A stretch of 46,872 nt of DNA from an uncultured Prevotella sp. (GTDB lineage Bacteria; Bacteroidota; Bacteroidia; Bacteroidales; Bacteroidaceae). Where the stretch lies: the NCBI GenBank assembly GCA_905233555.1, contig CAJODF010000033.1, positions 1 through 46,872 on the forward strand. The letters run 5' to 3'. The notes below the pieces were generated by a model that was given only the letters and a program-made list of their open reading frames with translations, was not told the origin of the DNA and did not search any database. This document shows, one piece after another, positions 7,948 to 16,514 of this stretch. How positions within the stretch are numbered: the stretch's first letter is position 1; each line of letters opens with the position of its first letter. The position numbers and the translations under genes were made by a program.

Positions 7948-8612
7948 GCACGTGCCTTGGCAATATAGCCGAGAGCCTCGCGGCACTTGTCAGTGACATA
8001 CTGCCAGTCGCCGGCCTTGACCTTGTCGGAGGGGAAGAGTTTGGAACCCATACCCACGCAATAGACACCGGCCTTGAACCAATTGGTGAGATTCTCCTCA
8101 TCGGGAGAGACACCGCCAGTGACCATGATCTTCGACCAAGGCATCGGAGCCTTCAATCCCTTGACCATGTTCGGTCCTACCACGTCGCCGGGGAAGACTT
8201 TCGTCAGGTCGCAGCCCAACTCCTGGGCCTTGCCGATCTCGCTGACGGTCATGCATCCGGGGCAGTAAGGCACCAGACGACGGTTACAGACGGGAGCAAT
8301 GTCTGGATTGAACAATGGACCCACCACGAAGTTGGCACCTAACTGGAGATACAACGCTGCGGTGGGGGCATCGACAATAGAGCCGATACCCAAAGCCAAC
8401 TCGGGGCACTCCTTGTCGGCCCACTTCACCAATTCGCCAAACACCTCCTGGGCAAAGTCGCCACGATTGGTAAACTCGAAGGCGCGCACACCACCCTCGT
8501 AGCAGGCTTTCACCACCTTCTTGCAGATTTCCAGATCCTTATGATAGAAAACGGGCACCATGCCGGTATCCCCGATTTTCTTCATCACAGCTATTTTATC
8601 AAACTTTGCCAT
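7944..8612 (-). CDS. kdgA: KDPG aldolase (2-dehydro-3-deoxyphosphogluconate aldolase)
   Basis: Class I aldolase of 222 aa, cleaving 2-keto-3-deoxy-6-phosphogluconate to pyruvate and glyceraldehyde-3-phosphate. Visible markers are FEFTNRG with catalytic Glu46, PYCPGCMT (116-122) for phosphate/substrate binding, and the Schiff-base Lys138 in LTKVFPG. Length is typical. It starts 2 bases after a 45-aa gene that follows kdgK, and its stop overlaps the sensor kinase start, so it is co-transcribed with kdgK. Final step of the hexuronate route encoded around it. Equivalent to eda in E. coli. Confidence 0.93.
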   Translation of the reverse strand: MAKFDKIAVMKKIGDTGMVPVFYHKDLEICKKVVKACYEGGVRAFEFTNRGDFAQEVFGELVKWADKECPELALGIGSIVDAPTAALYLQLGANFVVGPLFNPDIAPVCNRRLVPYCPGCMTVSEIGKAQELGCDLTKVFPGDVVGPNMVKGLKAPMPWSKIMVTGGVSPDEENLTNWFKAGVYCVGMGSKLFPSDKVKAGDWQYVTDKCREALGYIAKARA

Positions 8613-8614
8613 AA

Positions 8615-8752
8615 TTACTCCTTGTATTCACGTTTGAAATAGTATGTTCCACACTCAGCATGAACGAGTTCCCAACCTTCGTAACCTAACTCGTTGAGTT
8701 TCTTCTCTACACCCACAAGACGGGTAATGACCTTATATTCAAATTGTTTCAT
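8615..8752 (-). CDS. DUF4177-like micro-protein, 45 aa
   Basis: A short frame running [20 protein letters not shown] and ending YYFKREYKE, containing the hallmark [11 protein letters not shown] turn (residues 21-31) of DUF4177-like proteins. It sits exactly between kdgK (16 bases upstream) and kdgA (2 bases downstream), leaving no room for another use of this DNA, so I am confident it is translated. The family fold is a small alpha/beta unit of unknown role. No function can be assigned; its tight placement suggests co-expression with KDG kinase and aldolase. Confidence 0.8.
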   Translation of the reverse strand: MKQFEYKVITRLVGVEKKLNELGYEGWELVHAECGTYYFKREYKE

Positions 8753-8768
8753 AATCTTCAATGTTTAA

Positions 8769-9791
8769 TCATCTCTGAACGCGGCCGCTAGCATTACCAC
8801 CTGCAAGAGCCTCTACCTCTTCAATGCTTACCTGGTTGAAATCACCATTGATGGTGTGCTTCAAGGCCGATGCTGCCACAGCAAACTCGAGGGCCTCGCC
8901 CTGGGTCTTCTTGGTCAGCAGACCATGAATCAGGCCACCAGAGAAAGAGTCACCACCGCCCACACGGTCGATGATCGGATTGATCTCGTAGCGCTTGCTC
9001 TGATAGAACTCCTTGCCATCGTAGATGAGGGCCTTCCAGCCATTGAACGTGGCACTGTAACTCTCGCGGAGCGTAGAGACGACATACTTGAAACCGAACT
9101 CCTGCATCATCTGCTTGAAGATGCCCTCGTAGCCGGCAGCATCGGTCTTACCACCTTCCACGTCGGCATCGGGCTTGAAGCCGAGACAGAGTTCTGCATC
9201 CTCCTCGTTACCAATGCATACATCGACATACTGCATCAGGGGACGCATGATGGAGATGGCCTTCTCGCTAGTCCACAGTTTCTTACGGAAATTCAAATCG
9301 ACACTGACGGTGACGCCATAACGCTTCGCAGCCTCGCAGGCCAGCTTCGTCAGTTCTGCGGCCTTGTCGCTGATGGCGGGTGTGATGCCGCTCCAATGGA
9401 ACCAGGCAGCCCCCTCCATGATCTTGTCGAAGTCGAAGTCAGCGGGAGTGGCCTCTGCAATTGCAGAATGTGCACGGTCGTAAATCACCTTTGAGGGGCG
9501 CATCGAGGCTCCCGTCTCAGCATAGTAGAGTCCTATACGGTCGCCACCACGGGTCACATATTCCGTCTTGACACCAAAACGGCGCAACGCATTGACAGCA
9601 ATCTGACCAATTTCGTGCTTCGGCAGTTTCGTCACGTAATAAGCCTCATGACCATAGTTAGCCAGAGAAACAGCCACGTTGGCCTCACCGCCACCGGGGA
9701 TGATACGGAATGATTCACTCTGGATGAAACGGTCGTTTCCTTGCGGAGACAGGCGGAGCATTATCTCGCCCAATGTTACAATCTTAGCCAT
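8769..9791 (-). CDS. kdgK: 2-dehydro-3-deoxygluconate kinase (PfkB family)
   Basis: 340-aa ribokinase-fold sugar kinase, phosphorylating KDG to KDPG with ATP. It shows the N-terminal IIPGGGEANVAVSLANYG substrate/lid signature and the C-terminal PfkB signature DRVGGGDSFSGG (~residues 274-285), whose last Asp is the catalytic base. First gene of a minus-strand operon with kdgA, a double sensor kinase and its regulator. The promoter at 9834-9865 is divergent from the LacI-type regulator gene. The C-terminal ASGRVQR tail is short and unremarkable. Confidence 0.92.
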   Translation of the reverse strand: MAKIVTLGEIMLRLSPQGNDRFIQSESFRIIPGGGEANVAVSLANYGHEAYYVTKLPKHEIGQIAVNALRRFGVKTEYVTRGGDRIGLYYAETGASMRPSKVIYDRAHSAIAEATPADFDFDKIMEGAAWFHWSGITPAISDKAAELTKLACEAAKRYGVTVSVDLNFRKKLWTSEKAISIMRPLMQYVDVCIGNEEDAELCLGFKPDADVEGGKTDAAGYEGIFKQMMQEFGFKYVVSTLRESYSATFNGWKALIYDGKEFYQSKRYEINPIIDRVGGGDSFSGGLIHGLLTKKTQGEALEFAVAASALKHTINGDFNQVSIEEVEALAGGNASGRVQR

Positions 9792-9833
9792 TGTCTTTGT
9801 ATTATTGATTAATATTAAATGTCATTTGCGCTA

Positions 9834-9865
9834 CAAAGGTACGCTTTTTGTTTGAAACCACCAAA
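9834..9865 (-). promoter_or_regulatory. kdgK operon promoter
   Basis: On the minus strand: TTTG (9862-9865), 20-bp spacer, TACCTTTG (9834-9841). The leader to the ATG at 9791 is about 35 bases. A GCG flanked by an A-run directly precedes the -7 box, mirrored in the divergent lacI promoter, a possible shared operator. Confidence 0.75.
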
Positions 9866-9880
9866 TAATACATAGTGAAA

Positions 9881-9912
9881 TTTGGCGGTATGGAAAAAAA
9901 GCCGTACCTTTG
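9881..9912 (+). promoter_or_regulatory. Promoter of the LacI-type regulator / uxaA operon
   Basis: TTTG (9881-9884), 20-bp spacer, TACCTTTG (9905-9912); ATG at 9939. The A-run plus GCCGTACC before the -7 box mirrors the arrangement of the divergent kdgK promoter 40 bases away. Confidence 0.75.
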
Positions 9913-9938
9913 CACACAATAATATAAATTCATCAATC

Positions 9939-11006
9939 ATGGCAAAGGAGAATATCAGAATCAAGGATATTGCCGAACGTGCAGGCGTGTCGGTAGGAAC
10001 AGTTGATCGTGTACTGCACAATCGTCCAAACGTTTCGAAGGTCGCCCTCGATAAGGTGAACAAGGCATTGGAAGAGATGGACTACAAGCCCAACGTCTAT
10101 GCCTCTGCCCTCGCCTACAACAAGAAATACACGTTCTATATCGTGCTGCCCAAGCACGAGCAGGAGGCCTACTGGGACGAGATCGAGGAAGGTGCGCAGG
10201 CCTGTACCGACTTCCGCCGTGATTTCGGCATCACGCTGAAGTACATGTACTACGAGCGTTTCAACAATGCTGCCTTCACCCGGATGGTGCGTGAGTTCCT
10301 GACAGAGAAGTTCGATGGTGTCATCATTGTGCCGACCACACTGGAACAGACGGGCCGTTTCACGGAGAAACTGACAGACCGAGGCATTCCCTACGTCCTG
10401 CTCGACTCCTATATGCCCGACCTAAAGCCTCTGGCCTTCTTCGGACAGGACTCCTTCGCCAGCGGCTACTTCGCCGCCCGTATGCTGATGCTCATTGCCA
10501 ATAAGGAAAAGGAGATTGCCCTCGTGAAACAGACACGCGACGGTAAGGTGGGCTCCAAGCAGCAGGCTAACCGTGAGACGGGATTCCGTCATTATATGGT
10601 GGACCATTTCCCCGACGTAAAAATTACCGAAGTGGATCTCCCGCTCGACGAGGAACGCAAGGAATACAGTTCCATACTGGAGAAGTTCTTCAACACCCAC
10701 CCGCAGGTGCACCACTGCATCACTTTTAACTCCAAGGCTCACCTCGTGGGCGAGTTCCTACAGAAGAGCAACCGGCGCAACATCCAGATTATGGGATATG
10801 ACATGGTGCCCAAGAACGAAGAGTGCATCCGACAGGGAAGCATCTCGTTCCTCATTGCCCAGCACGCCTATCAGCAGGGCTATGCCAGCGTGGATGCCCT
10901 CTTCAATGCCATTGTGCTGAAACGGGAAGTCAACCCGGTGAACTACATGCCCATTGAAATCCTGACCAAGGAGAACGTTGACTTCTACAGACGAACTGCC
11001 ATATAA
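9939..11006 (+). CDS. LacI-family transcriptional regulator, 355 aa
   Basis: N-terminal LacI helix-turn-helix (IRIKDIAERAGVSVGTVDRV, residues ~5-24) with the hinge region DYKPNVYASALAYN, followed by a periplasmic-binding-protein-like sensor domain to the C-terminus. The recognition helix reads GTVDRV rather than the classical ATVSRV, seen in a subgroup of the family. ATG 9939 starts the domain correctly; an upstream TTG would add unrelated residues overlapping the promoter. It is divergent from kdgK and 3 bases upstream of uxaA, so it most likely controls both hexuronate operons in response to a pathway intermediate such as KDG (inference). Confidence 0.9.
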   Translation: MAKENIRIKDIAERAGVSVGTVDRVLHNRPNVSKVALDKVNKALEEMDYKPNVYASALAYNKKYTFYIVLPKHEQEAYWDEIEEGAQACTDFRRDFGITLKYMYYERFNNAAFTRMVREFLTEKFDGVIIVPTTLEQTGRFTEKLTDRGIPYVLLDSYMPDLKPLAFFGQDSFASGYFAARMLMLIANKEKEIALVKQTRDGKVGSKQQANRETGFRHYMVDHFPDVKITEVDLPLDEERKEYSSILEKFFNTHPQVHHCITFNSKAHLVGEFLQKSNRRNIQIMGYDMVPKNEECIRQGSISFLIAQHAYQQGYASVDALFNAIVLKREVNPVNYMPIEILTKENVDFYRRTAI

Positions 11007-11009
11007 ACG

Positions 11010-12506
11010 ATGGAACCGACGACCTATCTGAAGATTAATCCTGCCGATTCGGTGGTGGTTTGCCTGACGGCGAAGCAGAAAGGGGACATCATCGAGATTG
11101 ACGGGCGGAGGATTACCATCAACCAGAATACTCCCGCCGGCCACAAGATCCTGATCAAGGATGTGGCAGAGGGCGAGGACATCATCAAATATGGCTATCC
11201 CATCGGTCATGCCCAGCAGGCCTTGAAAGCAGGCGACTGGGTGAACGAGAACAATCTGAAGACCAATCTCTCCGGCACACTCGAATATACCTATCAGCCT
11301 GTCGGCGAGAAACTGAGCATCGCCAATGAGGGCAGGACGTTCATGGGCTATAAGCGCCGGAACGGCGACGTCGGCATCCGTAATGAGATATGGATTGTGC
11401 CAACGGTGGGCTGCGTGAACGGCATTGCCGAGAAACTGGCAGAAAGGCTGCGACAGGAGACCGACTGCCAAGGGATCGACGCCGTCTATGCCTGGCACCA
11501 CAACTACGGCTGTTCACAACTCTCCGGTGACCACGAGAATACCCGCAAGATACTCCGCGACATTTGTCTGCATCCCAATGCGGGTGCCGTGTTGGTGCTG
11601 AGTCTCGGCTGCGAGAACAACCAGCCCGATGACTTCATGGCGATGCTAGGCGACTATGACCAAAGCCGCGTCCGTCTGCTTGTGACCCAAAAGGTGGAAG
11701 GCGACGAGATCGAGGAAGGGATGCGCATCCTGCGCGAACTCTATGGCATCGCCCATAAGGACCGGCGCAAGGAGGTGCCTGTATCGGAACTGCGGGTGGG
11801 TTTGAAATGCGGCGGCTCCGACGGATTCTCCGGCATTACCGCCAATCCGCTGGTAGGCGAATTCTCCGACTGGCTCGTGGCCCAGGGCGGCACATCGGTG
11901 CTGACGGAAGTGCCCGAGATGTTCGGGGCAGAGACCATCCTGATGAACCGCTGCCGCACAAAGGATCTCTTCGAGCAGACCGTCTCGATGATCAATAACT
12001 TCAAGGACTATTTCCTCTCGCACGGCGAGCCTGTCGGCGAGAATCCATCGCCGGGCAATAAGGCCGGCGGCATCTCAACGCTCGAAGACAAGGCACTGGG
12101 CTGCACCCAGAAATGCGGCAAGGCGCCGGTCAGCGGTGTGATGGAATACGGAGACCGTCTGCAGCATAAAGGTCTGAACCTACTGTCGGCGCCCGGCAAC
12201 GACCTGGTGGCCGCCACGGCGCTTGCCTCCTGCGGCTGTCATCTGGTGCTCTTTACGACGGGGCGCGGCACACCTTTCGGCACCTTTGTCCCGACCATGA
12301 AGATCGCCACCAACCCCACGCTGGCGAAGAACAAGCCCAACTGGGTGGATTTCTCGGCAGGCCAATTAGTGGAAAGGCGAACCATGCAGGAACTGTTGCC
12401 GGAATTCATCGACAAGGTGATTGCCATCGCCAACGGCCAGCCTACCAAGAACGAGTCAAACGACTATCGCGAAATATCCATCTTCAAAAATGGCGTAACA
12501 CTGTAA
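11010..12506 (+). CDS. uxaA: Altronate dehydratase
   Basis: 498-aa protein with an N-terminal SAF-like domain (~1-95) and a long GD_AH dehydratase domain, the standard UxaA layout. Family landmarks include MGYKRRNGDVGIRN, WHHNYGCSQL, LSLGCENNQ, LKCGGSDGFSGITANP and LFTTGRGTPFG. It converts D-altronate to 2-keto-3-deoxygluconate, feeding KdgK. Mannonate dehydratase is unrelated, and D-galactarate dehydratase is a homologue that cannot be excluded by sequence reading alone, but the kdgK/kdgA/uxaC context favours altronate. Starts 3 bases after the regulator stop, so co-transcribed. Confidence 0.88.
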   Translation: MEPTTYLKINPADSVVVCLTAKQKGDIIEIDGRRITINQNTPAGHKILIKDVAEGEDIIKYGYPIGHAQQALKAGDWVNENNLKTNLSGTLEYTYQPVGEKLSIANEGRTFMGYKRRNGDVGIRNEIWIVPTVGCVNGIAEKLAERLRQETDCQGIDAVYAWHHNYGCSQLSGDHENTRKILRDICLHPNAGAVLVLSLGCENNQPDDFMAMLGDYDQSRVRLLVTQKVEGDEIEEGMRILRELYGIAHKDRRKEVPVSELRVGLKCGGSDGFSGITANPLVGEFSDWLVAQGGTSVLTEVPEMFGAETILMNRCRTKDLFEQTVSMINNFKDYFLSHGEPVGENPSPGNKAGGISTLEDKALGCTQKCGKAPVSGVMEYGDRLQHKGLNLLSAPGNDLVAATALASCGCHLVLFTTGRGTPFGTFVPTMKIATNPTLAKNKPNWVDFSAGQLVERRTMQELLPEFIDKVIAIANGQPTKNESNDYREISIFKNGVTL

Positions 12507-12515
12507 AGGTAAAAG

Positions 12516-13790
12516 GTGAAAAAAGGTCTCATCGCATTATCGCCATTAGGGGTGTTCATCATCCTGTATTTGGTCACCAGCATCGTTGCGGGCGACTTCT
12601 ACAAGGTGCCCATCACCGTGGCCTTTATGGTATCGAGCATCTATGCCATCCTGATCCACCGGGGACGCCCCTTAAAGGAACGCATCGACACCTTCAGCCG
12701 GGGCGCAGCCACGCAACAGATGATGCTGATGATCTGGATTTTTGTTCTTGCCGGGGCCTTTGCGAATTCCGCGAAGGTGATGGGCAGCATCTTTGCCACC
12801 GTCAACCTGACACTGGTCTGTCTGCCGCCGCAGATGCTGCTGGCGGGACTTTTCATCGCCGCCTGCTTCATTTCCCTGTCCATCGGCACATCGGTGGGAA
12901 CCATCGTGGCGCTGACGCCCATTGCGGCTGGCGTGGCCCAGCAGACAGGGATGGACGTGGCCATGATGACCGCCATCGTAGTGGGTGGCTCGTTCTTCGG
13001 CGACAACCTTTCCTTTATCTCCGACACGACGATCGTCGCCACCTCCACGCAGGGGTGCCGACTGAGCGATAAGTTCAGGGTGAATTCCTTCATCGTGGTA
13101 CCGGCCGCCATCGTGGTCTGCGTCATCTATTTCCTGATGGGCTCGGAGGTCCACGCCCCGCAGCATATCGAACATGTGGAATGGGTGAAGGTCATCCCCT
13201 ACCTCGCCGTCCTCATCACCGCCATCTTCGGCATGAACGTGATGGCGGTGCTGACGCTGGGCATCATCCTGACGGGCATCATCGGCCTGCTGACGGGCGC
13301 CTTCGACGTCTTCGGATGGATGAAGGCGATGGGCGACGGCATCGTCGGCATGGGCGAACTCATCATCATCACCATGATGGCGGGCGGCATGCTGGAACTC
13401 ATCAAGCAGCAGGGCGGCATCGACTTCATCATCGAGCGGATGACACGCCACATCCACGGCAAGCGAGGTGCCGAACTCAGCATCGGCACGCTGGTGGCGC
13501 TGGTGGATGTCTGCACGGCCAACAATACCGTTGCCATCCTCACGGTGGGCGGCATCGCCAAACAGGTGGGCGACAGATACGGCGTGGATAACAAGAAGGC
13601 CGCCTCCATCCTCGACACCTTCTCGTGCTTCGTGCAGGGACTCATCCCGTACGGCGCCCAGTTGCTGATGGCCGCCGGACTGGCCGCGCTCAATCCCGCC
13701 ACCATCATCCCCTATCTCTACTATCCGTTTGCCATCGGCATCGCAGCACTCCTTTCCATCCTCCTCCGCTACCCCAAACGGTATTCATAA
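12516..13790 (+). CDS. NhaC-type Na+/H+ antiporter family membrane protein, 424 aa
   Basis: About 11-12 hydrophobic segments with the NhaC-like patterns SIGTSVGTIVALTPIA, GGSFFGDNLSFISDTTIVA and VDVCTANNTVAILTVGG. Members of this superfamily exchange Na+ with H+ or with organic acids (for example malate/lactate antiporters). As the third gene after the LacI regulator and uxaA, it is more likely to move a uronate or its sodium counter-ion than to serve general pH control (inference). It starts with GTG at 12516 inside a purine-rich GGTAAAAGGTGAAAAAAGG tract that doubles as leader. Inner membrane. Confidence 0.82.
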   Translation: MKKGLIALSPLGVFIILYLVTSIVAGDFYKVPITVAFMVSSIYAILIHRGRPLKERIDTFSRGAATQQMMLMIWIFVLAGAFANSAKVMGSIFATVNLTLVCLPPQMLLAGLFIAACFISLSIGTSVGTIVALTPIAAGVAQQTGMDVAMMTAIVVGGSFFGDNLSFISDTTIVATSTQGCRLSDKFRVNSFIVVPAAIVVCVIYFLMGSEVHAPQHIEHVEWVKVIPYLAVLITAIFGMNVMAVLTLGIILTGIIGLLTGAFDVFGWMKAMGDGIVGMGELIIITMMAGGMLELIKQQGGIDFIIERMTRHIHGKRGAELSIGTLVALVDVCTANNTVAILTVGGIAKQVGDRYGVDNKKAASILDTFSCFVQGLIPYGAQLLMAAGLAALNPATIIPYLYYPFAIGIAALLSILLRYPKRYS

Positions 13791-13792
13791 AT

Positions 13793-13824
13793 TTCAAACT
13801 TCAAAATTCAAACTTCAAAGTTCA
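13793..13824 (+). repeat. Simple-sequence leader repeat
   Basis: Four iterations of TTCAAA-type 7-8-mers fill the whole gap between the antiporter stop and the next ATG at 13825. One of several low-complexity spacers in this window that form leader regions. Confidence 0.7.
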
Positions 13825-14655
13825 ATGAATATCATCCAGCGTAATTTCTTCCGTATGATCCGCATCGGGGCCTTCGAGCAGAAAGAACAAATCGAGCCCA
13901 TGTCAGTCTATAAGTGGAGTCAACTCTACCAGTTGGCCGTCCTGCACGACGTGGCGGGCTACGTCTATGAAGGCCTGCAGCGCAGCAAGGAACAGTTCTT
14001 CCTCCATCTGACCGACAAGCAGTGGCAACTGTGGGAGAGGACCGTCGCGGAGATGCGCAAGAAAGCGCGCCGTGCCGACGAGGAACCCGACGAGTTCCTG
14101 CGGGCGGACCATCTGACGAACCCGCTGCTGAACAAGAAACTGCAGGCCATCCTCGACGACGAGCAGTCGGACATGCGCACCCGCCAGTTGCTGCTCACCA
14201 TCATCCGCGTGTCGCGACACATCCTGAACGAGGGCGTGCCCATCCGGCAACTCGCGGAACTGGGCCTCTACCTGCGCTCGGACGGGCACCGCGCCGACTT
14301 CACGACGCTGGGCGGATGGCTCAAGACGCTCCAACTGCAACAAGTGGCGAAGTTGGAGGCCTGGCTGCTCATCGAACTCTACGGATTCCGGAAAGAGGAG
14401 ATTGCCTTTGCGGGCGACAAGCGTGACAAGAATGTGGAGCAGGTGGCGCAGGAACTGATCGAGTTCACCAACGCCCGGGCCCGCGACTTCTATTTCCTGC
14501 AGGATGCGGGCGACGTGTTTGTACATACAAGTAACGGAAGTGCCATGCTCGGGCATATTCACCGTTCCGCACGTTACTTCCGTTATTATCCTTCGGAGAC
14601 GCTGACGAACTTCTTTGCGTCGTTTGCGCACTCCCTCTCCCACATCGAGGAGTAA
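13825..14655 (+). CDS. Conserved hypothetical protein, 276 aa
   Basis: Soluble, largely helical protein starting MNIIQRNFFRMIRIGAFEQ; I do not recognise a named domain. It has Arg/Lys-rich helices (KKARRADEEPDE) and a C-terminal YFRYYPSETLTNFFASFAHS segment. ATG 13825 follows the antiporter gene by 34 bases of simple repeat, so it may be the last cistron of the uxaA operon, but its content gives no link to uronates. I recall similar proteins as unannotated in other Bacteroidales. Ends 7 bases from the convergent zinc-ribbon gene. Confidence 0.7.
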   Translation: MNIIQRNFFRMIRIGAFEQKEQIEPMSVYKWSQLYQLAVLHDVAGYVYEGLQRSKEQFFLHLTDKQWQLWERTVAEMRKKARRADEEPDEFLRADHLTNPLLNKKLQAILDDEQSDMRTRQLLLTIIRVSRHILNEGVPIRQLAELGLYLRSDGHRADFTTLGGWLKTLQLQQVAKLEAWLLIELYGFRKEEIAFAGDKRDKNVEQVAQELIEFTNARARDFYFLQDAGDVFVHTSNGSAMLGHIHRSARYFRYYPSETLTNFFASFAHSLSHIEE

Positions 14656-14662
14656 ATCAATC

Positions 14663-15553
14663 CTATTGTTTCTTCACCGGCTGGGCTGGCTGAGCAGGCT
14701 TCGGCGCCGGCTGAGCGGGCTGTACCGTCTGGGTCTGGGCAGCCTCGGCAGCCTGCTGGGCCTTCATGATGGAGTCCTGCTGGGCCTGGCGGCGTCTGGC
14801 CTCGGCCTCTTCGCGGATGCGGTCGTAGGCGTTGGCGGCCTCGTCGTAGTAGGCGCCCTGCTGGTGCGAGTCCATGTATTTCTGGTAGCCCTCCATCGTA
14901 TCCACGAGTTTGGCGGCCTCGAAGTCGAGCGAGTCGATCAGCAGGCGGGCCTCGGTGACGTGGATGTTATCCGGATTGCGGTCGATGAACAACTGCAGAG
15001 CCGACTTCGACTGGCTGGCGTAGGCATTCTGCCAGTCGCGGTCCACCTTCTTCAGTATCTCGAGATGGGCCTTGATGGAGTCGCGATGGGCCACGGAGGC
15101 GTCGATATACATGTCGAGGAAGTTCTGCAGCACGGCGGGCTCGGCGCTCATCATTGCGTTCTCGTAGGCTCGCATCTCGTTCTCCTGCTGCGACTTCTGG
15201 TAGAAGTAGATGCCGAGGAAGACGATGATGAGGGCGATGACGAAGCCGACGACGACCGACGACCAGAGTATCTTGTGTCCCGTGCTCTTCTTCGGCTCCC
15301 GGGGCTGCGGGATCTCGGGGATCTCCGGCGCCAGGGCGTAGTTCTGTGAATCCACCGGCGCCTCGTCGGCGGGCTCGCTGGCCGAGGCGTTGATACTGCA
15401 GTGGCAGTTAGGGCACTCGCGGTCGTCCTTGAAGATGTATTCTCCGCAGTCGGGACAACGCGTGATTTTTCCTGCTATCTCAATCCCGCAGGAGGGACAT
15501 GTCTTGGCGCGGTCGCTTACCTGATGACCACATTCGGGGCACTTGATAATCAT
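14663..15553 (-). CDS. Zinc-ribbon membrane protein, 296 aa
   Basis: Two N-terminal zinc ribbons: CPECGHQ...CPSCGIE (residues ~5-24) and CPDCGEY...CPNCHCS (~33-53), each with paired CxxC knuckles. Then come a Pro/Glu linker, one TM segment (ILWSSVVVGFVIALIIVFLG, ~95-115), a helical region and a Gln/Ala/Pro-rich tail (AQPAPKPAQPAQPVKKQ). Topology is probably ribbons in the cytoplasm and tail in the periplasm. The helical region has spaced DxY/F-x-D elements reminiscent of TPR-like repeats. It starts after a 42-bp GGTAAAAA-type leader downstream of the GH25 lysozyme gene. Role unknown. Confidence 0.78.
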   Translation of the reverse strand: MIIKCPECGHQVSDRAKTCPSCGIEIAGKITRCPDCGEYIFKDDRECPNCHCSINASASEPADEAPVDSQNYALAPEIPEIPQPREPKKSTGHKILWSSVVVGFVIALIIVFLGIYFYQKSQQENEMRAYENAMMSAEPAVLQNFLDMYIDASVAHRDSIKAHLEILKKVDRDWQNAYASQSKSALQLFIDRNPDNIHVTEARLLIDSLDFEAAKLVDTMEGYQKYMDSHQQGAYYDEAANAYDRIREEAEARRRQAQQDSIMKAQQAAEAAQTQTVQPAQPAPKPAQPAQPVKKQ

Positions 15554-15594
15554 ATTCTTTTTACCTTTTTACTTTTTTACCTTTTTACCTTTCT
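15554..15594 (-). repeat. Simple-sequence leader repeat (AGGTAAAA type)
   Basis: The complete intercistronic gap between the GH25 gene and the zinc-ribbon gene is iterated GGTAAAAA / AAGTAAAA in the sense direction, reaching within a few bases of the start codon. A-rich leaders promote initiation in Bacteroidetes, so it probably serves as the ribosome loading site. Confidence 0.7.
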
Positions 15595-15595
15595 C

Positions 15596-16492
15596 TCAGT
15601 GGCGGAATCGGATTTCGCGGAGGGCGTGGTCGCCGAGGAAGCGCGACTTATCAACGTAGCCGTTGACGCCGATGATGCGGCCCTTGCCGGTATATTGCCA
15701 CATGGTGATGTCGCGGCCGTCGGCCAGCACCGGCTCCTCGTCCTGATACATGGCGACCATCAACTGGTAGCCGTCAAGTCGGCCCACGAGGTGCCAGTTA
15801 TAGAAGTTACGGAAGGTATATACGAGCGGCTTCTGGTGGTAGGCACGCTCAACCATCGAGAGGAATGTCAGCAACGAGTCGCAGAACTGCTCGTCGGGCA
15901 TGCTGCCGGTAGTCTCCACGTCGATCATGGGTATGAGGTCCTGCTCTCCGGGCAGGCACTGGGCCCTGAAGTTGCGCAGTTGCTGCATGAGCGGGGTCTT
16001 GGGGCGGAAGAAGTGGTAGGAGCCCACCTTCAGCCCGTAGCGGTGGGCCAGTTCGATGTTACGCTCGTAGCGGGCGTCGATGCGGTCGCCGCCCTCGGTG
16101 GCCTTCAGATAGACGTAGGCCATCTTGGTGTGCTGGCCGACGGTCTCCCAGAACACCTCGCCCTGATAGTGGCTCAGGTCGATGCCGTGAACGTGCTCGC
16201 AGGTGTCCTCGCATAGGATGTAGGGATTATAGTCGTCGAGGTTCGTCACGATCTGTGGCTGCGGGGCGGCGGTGCGGCGGCGGGCCGTCTTCTTCGCGGC
16301 GGTCTTCTTGCGGGCCGAGGCCTTGGCGGTCTTTTTCTTCGCCGACTTCTTCGCGGCGGCCTTCTTGCCCTTCACCACCTTCGTGGTCTTGGGGCGCTTG
16401 GCTGATTTATTTGCTTTTGCGCGCTGGGCGAAAGCCTCTCCCGCAGCAATGGCGAGGATGCAGACCAGCAGCATTATAATGATTCTCTTCAT
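15596..16492 (-). CDS. Exported GH25 lysozyme with a Lys/Ala-rich linker, 298 aa
   Basis: Signal peptide (IIIMLLVCILAIAAGEAFAQ), then a very basic linker (~residues 24-75) built from KKAAAKKSAKKKTAK-like steps as in the histone H1 tail, then a glycoside hydrolase family 25 domain. Catalytic-site markers: HGIDLSHYQG (~102-111), YLKATEGG, GSYHFFRP, PMIDVET (~188-194) and a C-terminal MWQYTGKG. GH25 enzymes cut the N-acetylmuramyl bond of peptidoglycan. The linker could bind LPS, teichoic-like polymers or DNA. It has its own promoter (-7 TAACTTTG on the minus strand at 16515-16522) and shares a transcript with the zinc-ribbon gene. Confidence 0.9.
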   Translation of the reverse strand: MKRIIIMLLVCILAIAAGEAFAQRAKANKSAKRPKTTKVVKGKKAAAKKSAKKKTAKASARKKTAAKKTARRRTAAPQPQIVTNLDDYNPYILCEDTCEHVHGIDLSHYQGEVFWETVGQHTKMAYVYLKATEGGDRIDARYERNIELAHRYGLKVGSYHFFRPKTPLMQQLRNFRAQCLPGEQDLIPMIDVETTGSMPDEQFCDSLLTFLSMVERAYHQKPLVYTFRNFYNWHLVGRLDGYQLMVAMYQDEEPVLADGRDITMWQYTGKGRIIGVNGYVDKSRFLGDHALREIRFRH

Positions 16493-16514
16493 TTCGTTTC
16501 CATTTTACGACGCG

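Noticed and set aside
9882..9938. N-terminal extension of the LacI-type regulator
   Set aside because: It starts at TTG inside the promoter's -33 box and adds residues before the helix-turn-helix that the family lacks.
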